44,863 nucleotides of DNA. Origin: Planctomycetota bacterium (lineage in GTDB: Bacteria > Planctomycetota > SZUA-567 > H5-PLA8). The translations under genes were made by a program, and so were the position numbers. Positions 1-6,207 of the stretch are shown in pieces. The stretch's first letter is position 1; every line of letters starts with the position of its first letter. The DNA is taken from contig JACQFI010000054.1 in NCBI GenBank assembly GCA_016200135.1, positions 1 through 44,863 on the forward strand. The letters are read 5' to 3'. Below the pieces are notes generated by a model. That model was not told the DNA's origin and did no database searches. It was given only the letters and a program-made list of their open reading frames with translations.

Positions 1-567
1 GTCGCTGTTCCAGGCCGATTCCAGCACCTGCCGGAGCAAGCCCGTAATACGCACGCTGTTCGGAACCTTATTATCCTCCAGCGTGAGGTTGCCCATGCAG
101 ACGCTGCCGTTCCCGGACTCGTAGATATTGGGCATCGGAAGGCAGAAGAGCGGCGTGGCATGGCCTTCTTCATGGATCGAGGAGCGCGTTGCGGTCACCC
201 ATAAGTCCTGGATCGACGCGAACTCCGAGATGGGGGCTTGGCTCGTCCTGCAAAACCAAACCGTTCGGGGCCAGGAGAGCACCAATTCTTTGAACTCATG
301 CCCGCCGCGCAGCGTGTTGTATTGAATTCGCTGCATACCGGCCGGACGCTCGATGACATAGATCATACGGGTGCGTTTTCCTTCGTCGCAGACCCGCGAG
401 AGCATGACGCAACCTTCCGGCAGCAGGCCCGTCTCCATCGGCTGCGTGCGCGCGATCTCGGCCATAAAATCCGCCGCCATGGCCGTGCGTTCGATGACGG
501 TCCGTTCCAGGCACACCAGGTCGCCCACAATCGTGATGCGTCTGGCCTCTTTCACAGCGTTTCCCAT
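1..567 (-). CDS. Prokaryotic E2-like protein, Prok-E2_D / PRTRC protein B type (partial)
   Basis: The reading frame is open from ATG at 567 to the window edge (189 codons, C-terminus missing). A GGAGA Shine-Dalgarno sequence sits 8-12 nt upstream of the ATG. The diagnostic stretch is residues 139-165, of the form PLFCLPMPNIY...GSVCMGNL, which matches the P-x-x-N-x-Y...G-x-V-C-x-G core of the Prok-E2_D family found as protein B in PRTRC cassettes. Cys157 within it is the candidate catalytic or structural cysteine. In the family this protein is thought to take a ubiquitin-like protein from a ThiF-type E1. The ubiquitin-like partner is the next gene upstream (648-866), separated by a strong hairpin. 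I recognise the family from motifs only, and the truncation hides the C-terminal region. Confidence 0.7.
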   Translation of the reverse strand, partial: MGNAVKEARRITIVGDLVCLERTVIERTAMAADFMAEIARTQPMETGLLPEGCVMLSRVCDEGKRTRMIYVIERPAGMQRIQYNTLRGGHEFKELVLSWPRTVWFCRTSQAPISEFASIQDLWVTATRSSIHEEGHATPLFCLPMPNIYESGNGSVCMGNLTLEDNKVPNSVRITGLLRQVLESAWNSD

Positions 568-586
568 GTGTGGAGTCTCCAAAACG

Positions 587-621
587 GGCGCGCCCTGGCC
601 AATCTTCGACCAGGGCGCGCC
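587..621 (-). terminator. 12-bp GC-rich hairpin between ubiquitin-like and E2-like genes
   Basis: Perfect inverted repeat: GGCGCGCCCTGG (587-598) pairs with CCAGGGCGCGCC (610-621) around an 11-nt loop. Read on the minus strand it is followed by four T residues (581-584), so it could act as a partial terminator. That would make the ubiquitin-like protein more abundant than the E2-like protein. It could instead be an mRNA-stabilising structure. Confidence 0.5.
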
Positions 622-647
622 ACCGGTTGCCGTTCGAGAGGGAGCGC

Positions 648-866
648 CTACGCGGCGCCTTTTTCGCCCGCCGTTTTCACGAATTCGACGCTCGCGCCGT
701 CGGGGACGACGCTTTCTTCTCCGGCCGGAGTGCCGTTGATGCGCGCCTGCGCGGACTCCGGCACGTTCAGCAGGTCCCCGACCTCATCGCGGACCTCGCG
801 GATGGTCTTGCCGGACAGGCTGTCCAGGCTCATGTTGTGGACTCCGTGACGAATGCTTACGGCCAT
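648..866 (-). CDS. Ubiquitin-like beta-grasp protein (Prok_Ub / PRTRC protein C type)
   Basis: A 72-residue protein. ATG at 866 is chosen because GGAGGG lies just upstream and the longer frame has no family-like sequence. It reads as a beta-grasp fold: an N-terminal hairpin (residues 2-14), a helix around TIREVRDEVGDLL, then ARINGTPAGEESVVPDGASVEFVKT, which resembles the ThiS/MoaD loop-strand pattern. The ending VKTAGEKG resembles the C-terminal strand and KG tail of PRTRC protein C. The C-terminus is Gly-Ala-Ala rather than Gly-Gly, so conjugation would need a variant chemistry or trimming, or the protein may not be conjugated. The E2-like gene directly downstream supports a shared pathway. 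Family assignment rests on short motifs and context. Confidence 0.65.
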   Translation of the reverse strand: MAVSIRHGVHNMSLDSLSGKTIREVRDEVGDLLNVPESAQARINGTPAGEESVVPDGASVEFVKTAGEKGAA

Positions 867-958
867 GGTGTGACCCTCCAAAAATGGAATTGAAACGAAA
901 AACCGCCGATGCCCGTTGCACCGAGCGGTCACGAAAGGAATGGCAAATGAGGAACGCT

Positions 959-1240
959 TCAACGCTTCTTGCGCGGCTTCCCGTGTGCACGCTGCAAACG
1001 CCGCAGCAGCGCCTGGGTCGGCGCCCCAAGGGGATGCGCGCATGAATCGCAGAGCAGAAGCAACGGCACCAACGGCTCGAACTTCTTCGGCGTCGGCCGC
1101 TGGATGGTCCAACGTCCCGCGCCCACCTGAGTCATCGGTCGAACGTGGACGGTCGCCGATAAGACCAGAAAGTGCGCGCAATTCCCGCAGATTGGACAGC
1201 GCGCCACGCCGCGGGAATCCACCATAGAAGGTTTTAGCAT
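959..1240 (-). CDS. Small zinc-knuckle protein of unknown function
   Basis: A 93-residue protein from ATG at 1240, with a GGAG about 11 nt upstream. It has CPICGNC near residues 15-21 and a second cysteine pair, CDSCAH, near residues 64-69. These could hold one zinc ion across a roughly 45-residue insertion rich in hydrophobic residues. The C-terminus is strongly basic (RRLQRAHGKPRKKR), suggesting nucleic acid binding. It lies immediately upstream of the ubiquitin-like gene on the same strand. I do not recognise a named family; a zinc-ribbon accessory protein of the conjugation cassette is a reasonable guess. Confidence 0.5.
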   Translation of the reverse strand: MLKPSMVDSRGVARCPICGNCAHFLVLSATVHVRPMTQVGAGRWTIQRPTPKKFEPLVPLLLLCDSCAHPLGAPTQALLRRLQRAHGKPRKKR

Positions 1241-1299
1241 GTGAAGATGCTCCGCTTTGAATGACCAAACGTGTCAGGCTTCGTATCGGGCTTTGCGCT

Positions 1300-1521
1300 T
1301 CAAACGCTTGCCAGGGTCTTGCGGCTACGCCGCCGGGCGCGTGACACTTCCGTGGTCAGCAGTTCCGTGATCGATTCGAGCGCCTCGTCAACCGCGATGC
1401 CTTCACCGATCCCTTCGAGCGAGCGGTCGACCGCCGCGACCTCTTCGACGATCTTTTGGATCTCGCAGTAGAGTTGGTCGCGGCGGCGCGGCGGGATGCA
1501 CTGAACGGCGTTCGTAAACAT
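1300..1521 (-). CDS. Short helical hypothetical protein
   Basis: A 73-residue protein. ATG at 1521 is preferred over upstream starts because GGAGG lies 7 nt before it. The middle is an amphipathic acidic helix (EIQKIVEEVAAVDRSLEGIGEGIAVDEALESITELL) and the end is basic (RARRRSRKTL). There are no recognisable catalytic motifs. It sits between the nuclease and the zinc-knuckle gene on the same strand, so it is probably part of the island operon. Function unknown. Confidence 0.45.
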   Translation of the reverse strand: MFTNAVQCIPPRRRDQLYCEIQKIVEEVAAVDRSLEGIGEGIAVDEALESITELLTTEVSRARRRSRKTLASV

Positions 1522-1554
1522 GTTCATTCCTCCATCAGGGGCCTGGGGACGAAT

Positions 1555-1579
1555 CCCCCGAGGCCACACGCCTCGGGGG
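1555..1579 (-). terminator. 10-bp perfect hairpin downstream of the nuclease gene
   Basis: CCCCCGAGGC (1555-1564), a 5-nt loop CACAC, then GCCTCGGGGG (1570-1579). It lies between the nuclease stop and the next island gene on the minus strand. No T-run follows, so it may be an mRNA-processing or attenuation structure rather than a full terminator. Confidence 0.4.
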
Positions 1580-1653
1580 CACCTACCGAGCGCGTGCTTG
1601 GCCTGCCGTTGAATGGCAACGGGCGGCGGCAGAAGAAAGGGCGATGGAAGGAA

Positions 1654-2622
1654 CTACCGTGTGAACCAGCCGGCGAGCGCCGACAGCAGCGCCGAGACTT
1701 TCGATTGAGATTTTTCGTCCGTACGGTCTTGAGGTGAACGAGCTTTGAATCCAGATCCCTGCGGCACCTGAATGCCTTCGGAGGTATCCCGCAGGCAGCG
1801 ATCACGGTAGGGACAGGCCGTACAGGCCCAACCCGGCTTCGTGGGAAACGCGCCGCAAGACGCGGCGGCCTCAAGCAAGCGCCACGTATCGCTCAACATC
1901 CGCTTGGCCCGTTCCAGGCTGGCCGCGCCGATGTTCACCTCGAACGCCTCAAGCTTGGGTTGCTTGAGCTTGCGCAACACCAACAGCTTCGCACGCGACG
2001 GGATCAACCACCGCGCGCCCTCGGCCCGCAGCGCCGCCGTGTACAGCGCCAGTTGCGCGCCGCCCTGGGCGAGTTGATCCGCGGCAAGCGCATTGCGCGA
2101 CGTCTTGAGGTCGATCAGCCAGATGATCCCGTCGATTTCCAGGATCAGGTCCGCGCGGCCGACCACCACGACCGACAAACCGGGCAACTTCAGGCGCACC
2201 GGCCGCTCGACGGCCAGAATTCGCGCCTGCCCCGGCGGCGCCTCCAACAGCAGTTTGAAGAGTTCCCGGGCGATACGGGAAAGCTCCTCCTTGGATTCGG
2301 TCTTCCCGTAGCAGACCTCGGCTTCGGCTGCGCTCTTTTGCCAATGCGCCGCGAAGACCGACTCCAGCGTGGCCAAGTCGGCTTTCCGTCCCTTCTGCCT
2401 GCAAATGTGCAGATGCGCCAAGGCCTCGTGGAGCGACGCGCCAAACAGCAGCGCACTGGGTTGGCGTTCCCGTGGGGCTTTGGCGAGATAGCCGTAGAAC
2501 CATTTTCTCGGACACATCTGGAATTGTTGCATGGAACTGAATGAGAAATGGTCGGGAAGCGCGGGTATTTTGCCGGTCTTCGCGGGGGATTTCGGCAAGG
2601 TGCTGGGCGAGTCGCGAATCAT
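1654..2622 (-). CDS. PD-(D/E)XK nuclease, RecB/Cas4-like, with four-cysteine cluster
   Basis: A 322-residue protein. ATG at 2622 follows AGGAGA with 7-nt spacing. The nuclease motifs appear in order: FSFSSMQQFQMCPRKW near residues 26-41, a Gly-x-x-x-His-Glu motif with His65, Glu139, GRADLI with Asp158, and DLKTS with Asp171 and Lys173. A downstream Gln/Tyr helix (Q183-Y194) follows, as in the PDDEXK_1/RecB group. Cys37 together with Cys267, Cys270 and Cys276 makes the split cysteine set that binds a 4Fe-4S cluster in Cas4, AddB and related enzymes. It probably processes DNA ends. No helicase, CRISPR array or cas genes are visible nearby, so a role in the island's own maintenance or defence is more likely than CRISPR adaptation. 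Confidence 0.8.
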   Translation of the reverse strand: MIRDSPSTLPKSPAKTGKIPALPDHFSFSSMQQFQMCPRKWFYGYLAKAPRERQPSALLFGASLHEALAHLHICRQKGRKADLATLESVFAAHWQKSAAEAEVCYGKTESKEELSRIARELFKLLLEAPPGQARILAVERPVRLKLPGLSVVVVGRADLILEIDGIIWLIDLKTSRNALAADQLAQGGAQLALYTAALRAEGARWLIPSRAKLLVLRKLKQPKLEAFEVNIGAASLERAKRMLSDTWRLLEAAASCGAFPTKPGWACTACPYRDRCLRDTSEGIQVPQGSGFKARSPQDRTDEKSQSKVSALLSALAGWFTR

Positions 2623-2720
2623 GCTGGAATCTCCTGTATATGGGGATCGGACTGGAGGACGCCGGGCGCCCGGATGCGCCCACGGCCCGAGAACAGCGGC
2701 AGCGGATAAGACCTTTCTAC

Positions 2721-2755
2721 ATCTAATACTAACGCAAAGCGTATGTTAATTTAGA
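2721..2755. promoter_or_regulatory. Imperfect AT-rich palindrome upstream of the nuclease gene
   Basis: Two arms, ATCTAATACTAACGC (2721-2735) and GCGTATGTTAATTTAGAT (2738-2755), are imperfect inverted repeats around AAA-type spacing in an otherwise GC-rich island. It lies about 100 bp upstream of the nuclease start on the minus strand. It is a candidate operator or promoter-proximal regulatory site. No convincing -35/-10 pair was found in it. Confidence 0.35.
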
Positions 2756-2916
2756 TACGCAGGCCCTTTCGCGCCGATGAAACCCTCGGGAGGCTTGGTT
2801 TCGCTTGGTATCCGGCGACGACCTGTCTCGAAAGCCCCTCACCGGCAGAGAGAAAGCTTCGTTCGAATCGGCATAGGCGGGAAGGGCGACGCGGCCGAAT
2901 CAGGAATTCAGCCCAT

Positions 2917-3087
2917 TCAGGCCTTTCTCTTCCGGCTAGCCTTCTTGTGGGCCGCTTCGGCCTTTGGAACCGGCGGGGTTGCGTTTTTACCGCGTTGCAG
3001 CCATGCCAAGGCGAGTGCCTTGCCAACTTCTTCCGCCAACTCCTGGAATAGCGGCATATTCTTGATTCCTAACTTGGTCTTACTCAT
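2917..3087 (-). CDS. 56-residue basic hypothetical protein
   Basis: ATG at 3087 follows a near-perfect GGAGGT Shine-Dalgarno sequence, and the frame ends TGA at 2917-2919. The N-terminal half is a predicted helix (FQELAEEVGKALALAWL) and the C-terminal third is Lys/Ala-rich and very basic. The strong ribosome site and sensible composition make it a believable small gene. No family recognised; a small DNA-binding or chromatin-like protein of the island is possible. Confidence 0.5.
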   Translation of the reverse strand: MSKTKLGIKNMPLFQELAEEVGKALALAWLQRGKNATPPVPKAEAAHKKASRKRKA

Positions 3088-3184
3088 GCGGGCACCTCCG
3101 GAAAATGCGCGTTGAACCTGCTCCAGGCATGGTCAGCCGGTCGATTTCGAATGTACGGAATTGCGGGTTTGCGAGGGCGGCCTG

Positions 3185-3841
3185 TCAGGCGGGATCTGCG
3201 CTCGAAAACGCCGCTTCGAGACTCTGCTTTAGGATGCAATAATGCGCGACGACTTCATGGACCCTTCCGTCGATCACGACGTTGAACGCCAGCATGAGGA
3301 TGCCTTCGCGGATCCGGTTGGTTGCCAACCAGCCCTTTTCGCCTTCGAGGAACAGGACGCAGCGATCCATGGGGCCCCAGGCTGCGAGCTGGCACGCCGC
3401 GCCTCGAACCTGCATGAATTCCAAGTGCCGGGCTACAGGATGGTCTTGGCCTTCGTCCGCAGGGGAGGGGACCTCAAAACGCAGCCCGAGCGACTCCATC
3501 CTGAACTGGCCGCATTCCAGCGCACAGGCATGGTCGGATACGTTCAAAAAAATCAGCGCGTGCGCGTCGCTTGGATCCACCGCCACGATCACCTGAATCG
3601 GCGCATCGAGCTGGCCCCGTTCGTAAAGCGTTCTGAGATTCGAAGCGAGAACGGCCGGCGGAACGTGGCTCTCGGCCAGCAGGTCCGGGCAGCCTTCAGG
3701 GAAATGAATCTCAACGACCTTGCCAAACTCAGGTGCCCTTGGCAGGGCGGGATCCCGTCTGCGTCCACACAATGGAGGCGCCGGACGGCAGCGCCTCTTT
3801 GGCCCCAGGTCCCTTGAAGAACGCGTTCTCTTTGCCGACAT
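3185..3841 (-). CDS. Hypothetical island protein, possibly frameshifted near its start
   Basis: A 218-residue frame from ATG at 3841, with AGGAGA about 7 nt upstream. From about residue 42 on it is a normal-looking alpha/beta protein (VVEIHFPEG, IQVIVAVDPSDAHALIFLNVSDHA, REGILMLAFNVVIDG). The first 40 residues are an Arg/Pro-rich, unlikely sequence. In a neighbouring frame the same DNA reads as a natural sequence beginning GKENAFFKGPGAKEAL and ending at a stop near 3730, so either a small separate gene or a frameshift is possible. No family recognised. It sits upstream of the other cargo genes and downstream of the recombinase terminator. Confidence 0.5.
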   Translation of the reverse strand: MSAKRTRSSRDLGPKRRCRPAPPLCGRRRDPALPRAPEFGKVVEIHFPEGCPDLLAESHVPPAVLASNLRTLYERGQLDAPIQVIVAVDPSDAHALIFLNVSDHACALECGQFRMESLGLRFEVPSPADEGQDHPVARHLEFMQVRGAACQLAAWGPMDRCVLFLEGEKGWLATNRIREGILMLAFNVVIDGRVHEVVAHYCILKQSLEAAFSSADPA

Positions 3842-3911
3842 GAGTGCTTCTCCTTTCTTAGAGACCGCGGCAAGCCTCGGTGGCTATTGCCGTCAAAGGA
3901 TGTCTCAGGGT

Positions 3912-3944
3912 GAAAACAAAAAGGCCCAGCACACGCTGGGCCTT
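3912..3944 (-). terminator. Intrinsic terminator of the serine recombinase gene
   Basis: On the minus strand AAGGCCCAGC and GCTGGGCCTT form a perfect 10-bp stem (3921-3930 with 3935-3944) with loop GTGT, followed by TTTTTGTTTT (3920 to 3911). It lies 35 bp after the recombinase stop codon and separates that gene from the rest of the island. Confidence 0.85.
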
Positions 3945-3979
3945 GATTGCGTTCACGACCTGTTCACTATTGCCGACGT

Positions 3980-5866
3980 TTATGCCGGCTTCGTATCCCC
4001 GTCCCGTTGCGCCTGGTGCCAACGCTTGTGCGCCGTGCACGCGGCGCCAAGCCCAAGACCGGTGATCCGGCAGATTTCCAGCCAGCCGGTGCCCTGCCTA
4101 CGCATCTCATGGATCTTGGGTGCCCATTGGTCCATGCGCGTCGGCCCGCCCAAGTCGACCTGGAACTCCGGGCTGCTGCACGCTTCGCGGTGCCCGGCCT
4201 GGATGACGCAATGGGGGAGCTTCCCGTCCAGGAGTTCTTCCAGGATCGCCCAACCGTCTATCTGGAAGCGCAACTGGCCATAGCCCTTCTTCTTCCCGGG
4301 CATCCGCATCTCGTGGACTACGACCCTCCCGAGGATCTTCCGCAGCAACAAGGGCACCTTGCGGTTGTTCGCGCGTACGAGCCCGGCCAGATCGTTCAAC
4401 TGCGCCATCACCAATGTCTCGTCCGGCATCTCCACCGGTCCCTTCAACGCCTCTTCGGACTCAGTAATTTCTGCTTCCAGGTGCCTCTCTTCCTGTTCCA
4501 GTTCGTGAAGCCGGTCCACGACGACCTTGACCTGCAACGTGCCCTGCTCGATCGCGCCCAGCAGGTTCTTCTTCATGCGCCGGACTTCTTCCAGACGCCG
4601 CCGCCTGGCCGCGACCTCCTCCGGCACCCGCCGGGCCAAGTCGGTCAGCGACGTACGCATGGACCCGAGCGCGGTCTCCAGCCACTCCGGCCAGGAGCAC
4701 AAGATTTCACCCAGAAAGCCGAGCAGCGCCTTTTCGGCGACTTCCATCGGGGGGCGGTAGGTCATCGCGCAGGTACCGTTCCGGTGGTTCGGGCAACCCA
4801 GGTACTTGGCCCCAGTGGAACACTGGACCACCAGGCGCGCGCCACACAGCTCGCAGAACAAAAGCCCGCCGCACAGGCTCGCTGGGTAGACCTCGGTGTG
4901 GTGGACCCGGGGTCCACGACGCTTTTGTCCTTCCTTCATGCCGTAAATCTCATGCAACTCGTTCAGCCGCGCCTGGGCCTTGTCCCACAGCGCTTGAGGC
5001 ACGATCCTCAAGTTCGGGCGAATGACCTTGATCACTTCGTCGTCCTCGGCGGGGATCTGTTTTTTCTTGCCCGTGGAACTGCGGATCGTGGTCGTCGCGC
5101 CCCAGCCCCAGATGCCCACATATTTCGTATGCTGAAGGATCCGCTGTACCAGCTCGGCCCGCCATTGGGGCTTCGTGGCCTTGCGGCCCTTGTCGACCTT
5201 GAGCCGGTTCAGTTCGCGCGCGATCGCCCCGATGGACCACCGGTCCACGCCGAAGCGCTCGAAGATCCAGACCACCCACTTGGCTTCAACTTCGTAGACG
5301 ACGATTTCCTTCTTCGGCTTGGGGCCCCGCCGAGACTGTTCGGCATGATTCGGATCCAGGAAGCGGGACAAGTAACCGAAGCGGATGTCGCCGGCCGAGC
5401 CGTGCCCATCCAGGACACGGCCCGCCTGCCCGCGCCGGACCCGGTGGCCCAGTTCGGTAACGGTCGTGCTGTTATGGAACTCCATGACCTTGACCTTCAG
5501 CTCCCACCCCTTTTGAGTGGTATCGATGTGGTCCTGGATCGAGATGAAGCGTCCGCCATGATAGATCAGGTCTCGGATGATCGGCATGACCGTGTCGCCG
5601 CGGCTCAAACGAGCTTGGTCGTCGACAACGAGCAAGCGCACCTGACCACATCGGATCATCTCGTAGATTTCCGCATACAGCGCGCGCTCTGCCTTGGTGC
5701 CGGACTCGGCCATGTCGTGGAGTATCAGGGGATTCGGGTACTCGATCCCCAACTTCTTGAGCCCGTTGTGAATGTTGCGCTCCTGATCTTTACAGGATTC
5801 TTCGCGCTGCATCGGGGTGCTGAAGCGGGTATATAGGACGTCAAACTGCATCTTGCCCGAGCCCAT
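3980..5866 (-). CDS. Large serine recombinase (island integrase)
   Basis: About 628 residues, the size of large serine integrases. The N-terminal resolvase domain has YTRFSTPMQREESCKDQ, with the nucleophilic serine at about residue 16, and LLVVDDQARLSRGD near residue 80. A Recombinase domain follows (GYLSRFLDP, ARELN, WRAELVQRILQHTKYVGIW). A zinc ribbon is visible as CELC near residue 305, with a second CPNH...GTC pair, and then a long coiled coil (EEVAARRRRLEEVRRMKKN to about residue 480). It most likely catalyses integration and excision of the island: it lies beside the tRNA-Ser attachment copy. The start at 5866 is one of several (GTG 5872, ATG 5851), none with a strong ribosome site. Confidence 0.93.
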   Translation of the reverse strand: MGSGKMQFDVLYTRFSTPMQREESCKDQERNIHNGLKKLGIEYPNPLILHDMAESGTKAERALYAEIYEMIRCGQVRLLVVDDQARLSRGDTVMPIIRDLIYHGGRFISIQDHIDTTQKGWELKVKVMEFHNSTTVTELGHRVRRGQAGRVLDGHGSAGDIRFGYLSRFLDPNHAEQSRRGPKPKKEIVVYEVEAKWVVWIFERFGVDRWSIGAIARELNRLKVDKGRKATKPQWRAELVQRILQHTKYVGIWGWGATTTIRSSTGKKKQIPAEDDEVIKVIRPNLRIVPQALWDKAQARLNELHEIYGMKEGQKRRGPRVHHTEVYPASLCGGLLFCELCGARLVVQCSTGAKYLGCPNHRNGTCAMTYRPPMEVAEKALLGFLGEILCSWPEWLETALGSMRTSLTDLARRVPEEVAARRRRLEEVRRMKKNLLGAIEQGTLQVKVVVDRLHELEQEERHLEAEITESEEALKGPVEMPDETLVMAQLNDLAGLVRANNRKVPLLLRKILGRVVVHEMRMPGKKKGYGQLRFQIDGWAILEELLDGKLPHCVIQAGHREACSSPEFQVDLGGPTRMDQWAPKIHEMRRQGTGWLEICRITGLGLGAACTAHKRWHQAQRDGDTKPA

Positions 5867-6059
5867 CGGCACGCTGCGGAAATCGATCCGGAGCGGATCG
5901 TTTGGGAGGGACGTGTGCTGAGTTTGTGCTAAGAACGATGCGCTCTGACCGGAAATGATCGGAAAGGACGGGTCGCGATAAGACGACTTAAGTTCTGCGT
6001 CCGTCGAGGGAAAACTTGGAACAGCGTCTTCTGGCGAAGGTTGCGGATTCGGGGCCGAA

Positions 6060-6080
6060 CGAATCCCTCCCTCTCCGCCA
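6060..6080 (+). other. tRNA-Ser 3'-end fragment: island attachment site
   Basis: These 21 nt match, position by position, bases 56 to 76 of a typical bacterial tRNA-Ser: the end of the T-loop, the T-stem 3' strand CCCTC, the acceptor 3' strand CCTCTCC, discriminator G and CCA. Bases 5' of it do not continue the tRNA, so this is a fragment, not a gene. It marks the right attachment site. The element-side bases make a short inverted repeat with it: GGATTCG (6045-6051) against CGAATCC (6060-6066). Confidence 0.75.
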
Positions 6081-6146
6081 CTATGGCCGCAAGTGGCTTT
6101 TGCTTTGAAAACGAATCCGGTATTCTCTCAAACGCCAAGCGTTCGA

Positions 6147-6176
6147 ACGGCCTTTCGCCCAGTAGCGAAAGGCCGT
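6147..6176 (+). terminator. 12-bp hairpin, probable former tRNA-Ser terminator
   Basis: ACGGCCTTTCGC (6147-6158), loop CCAGTA, GCGAAAGGCCGT (6165-6176): a perfect 12-bp stem beginning 66 bp after the tRNA-Ser 3' fragment. It is placed as a tRNA transcription terminator would be, supporting the idea that 6060-6080 once ended an intact tRNA-Ser gene. The T-run after it is weak. Confidence 0.5.
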
Positions 6177-6207
6177 ATCGGTAGCTGCCGATAAGTGGAG
6201 AATCGCC

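Larger units (their letters stand above)
1..6080. mobile_element. Genomic island integrated at tRNA-Ser (right end only)
   Basis: The right-hand part of an integrated element whose left end lies outside the window. It carries a large serine recombinase as the gene nearest the junction, and the junction itself (6060-6080) is an isolated 21-nt copy of a tRNA-Ser 3' end. Cargo genes all run on the minus strand: ubiquitin-like and E2-like proteins, a zinc-knuckle protein, a PD-(D/E)XK nuclease and several small unknowns. In the usual layout for elements in tRNA 3' ends, the intact tRNA-Ser would sit at the far, unseen left end. Boundaries are inferred; only the right end is supported. Confidence 0.65.

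Noticed and set aside
1654..2622. Cas4 of a CRISPR-Cas system
   Set aside because: Motifs fit, but there are no repeats, cas1/cas2 or effector genes; the broader RecB/Cas4-like call is safer.
3947..5836. 629-codon open frame on the plus strand
   Set aside because: It is the antisense shadow of the serine recombinase, whose motifs are unmistakable; the plus frame shows only His/Arg/Leu-rich filler typical of GC-rich antisense reading.
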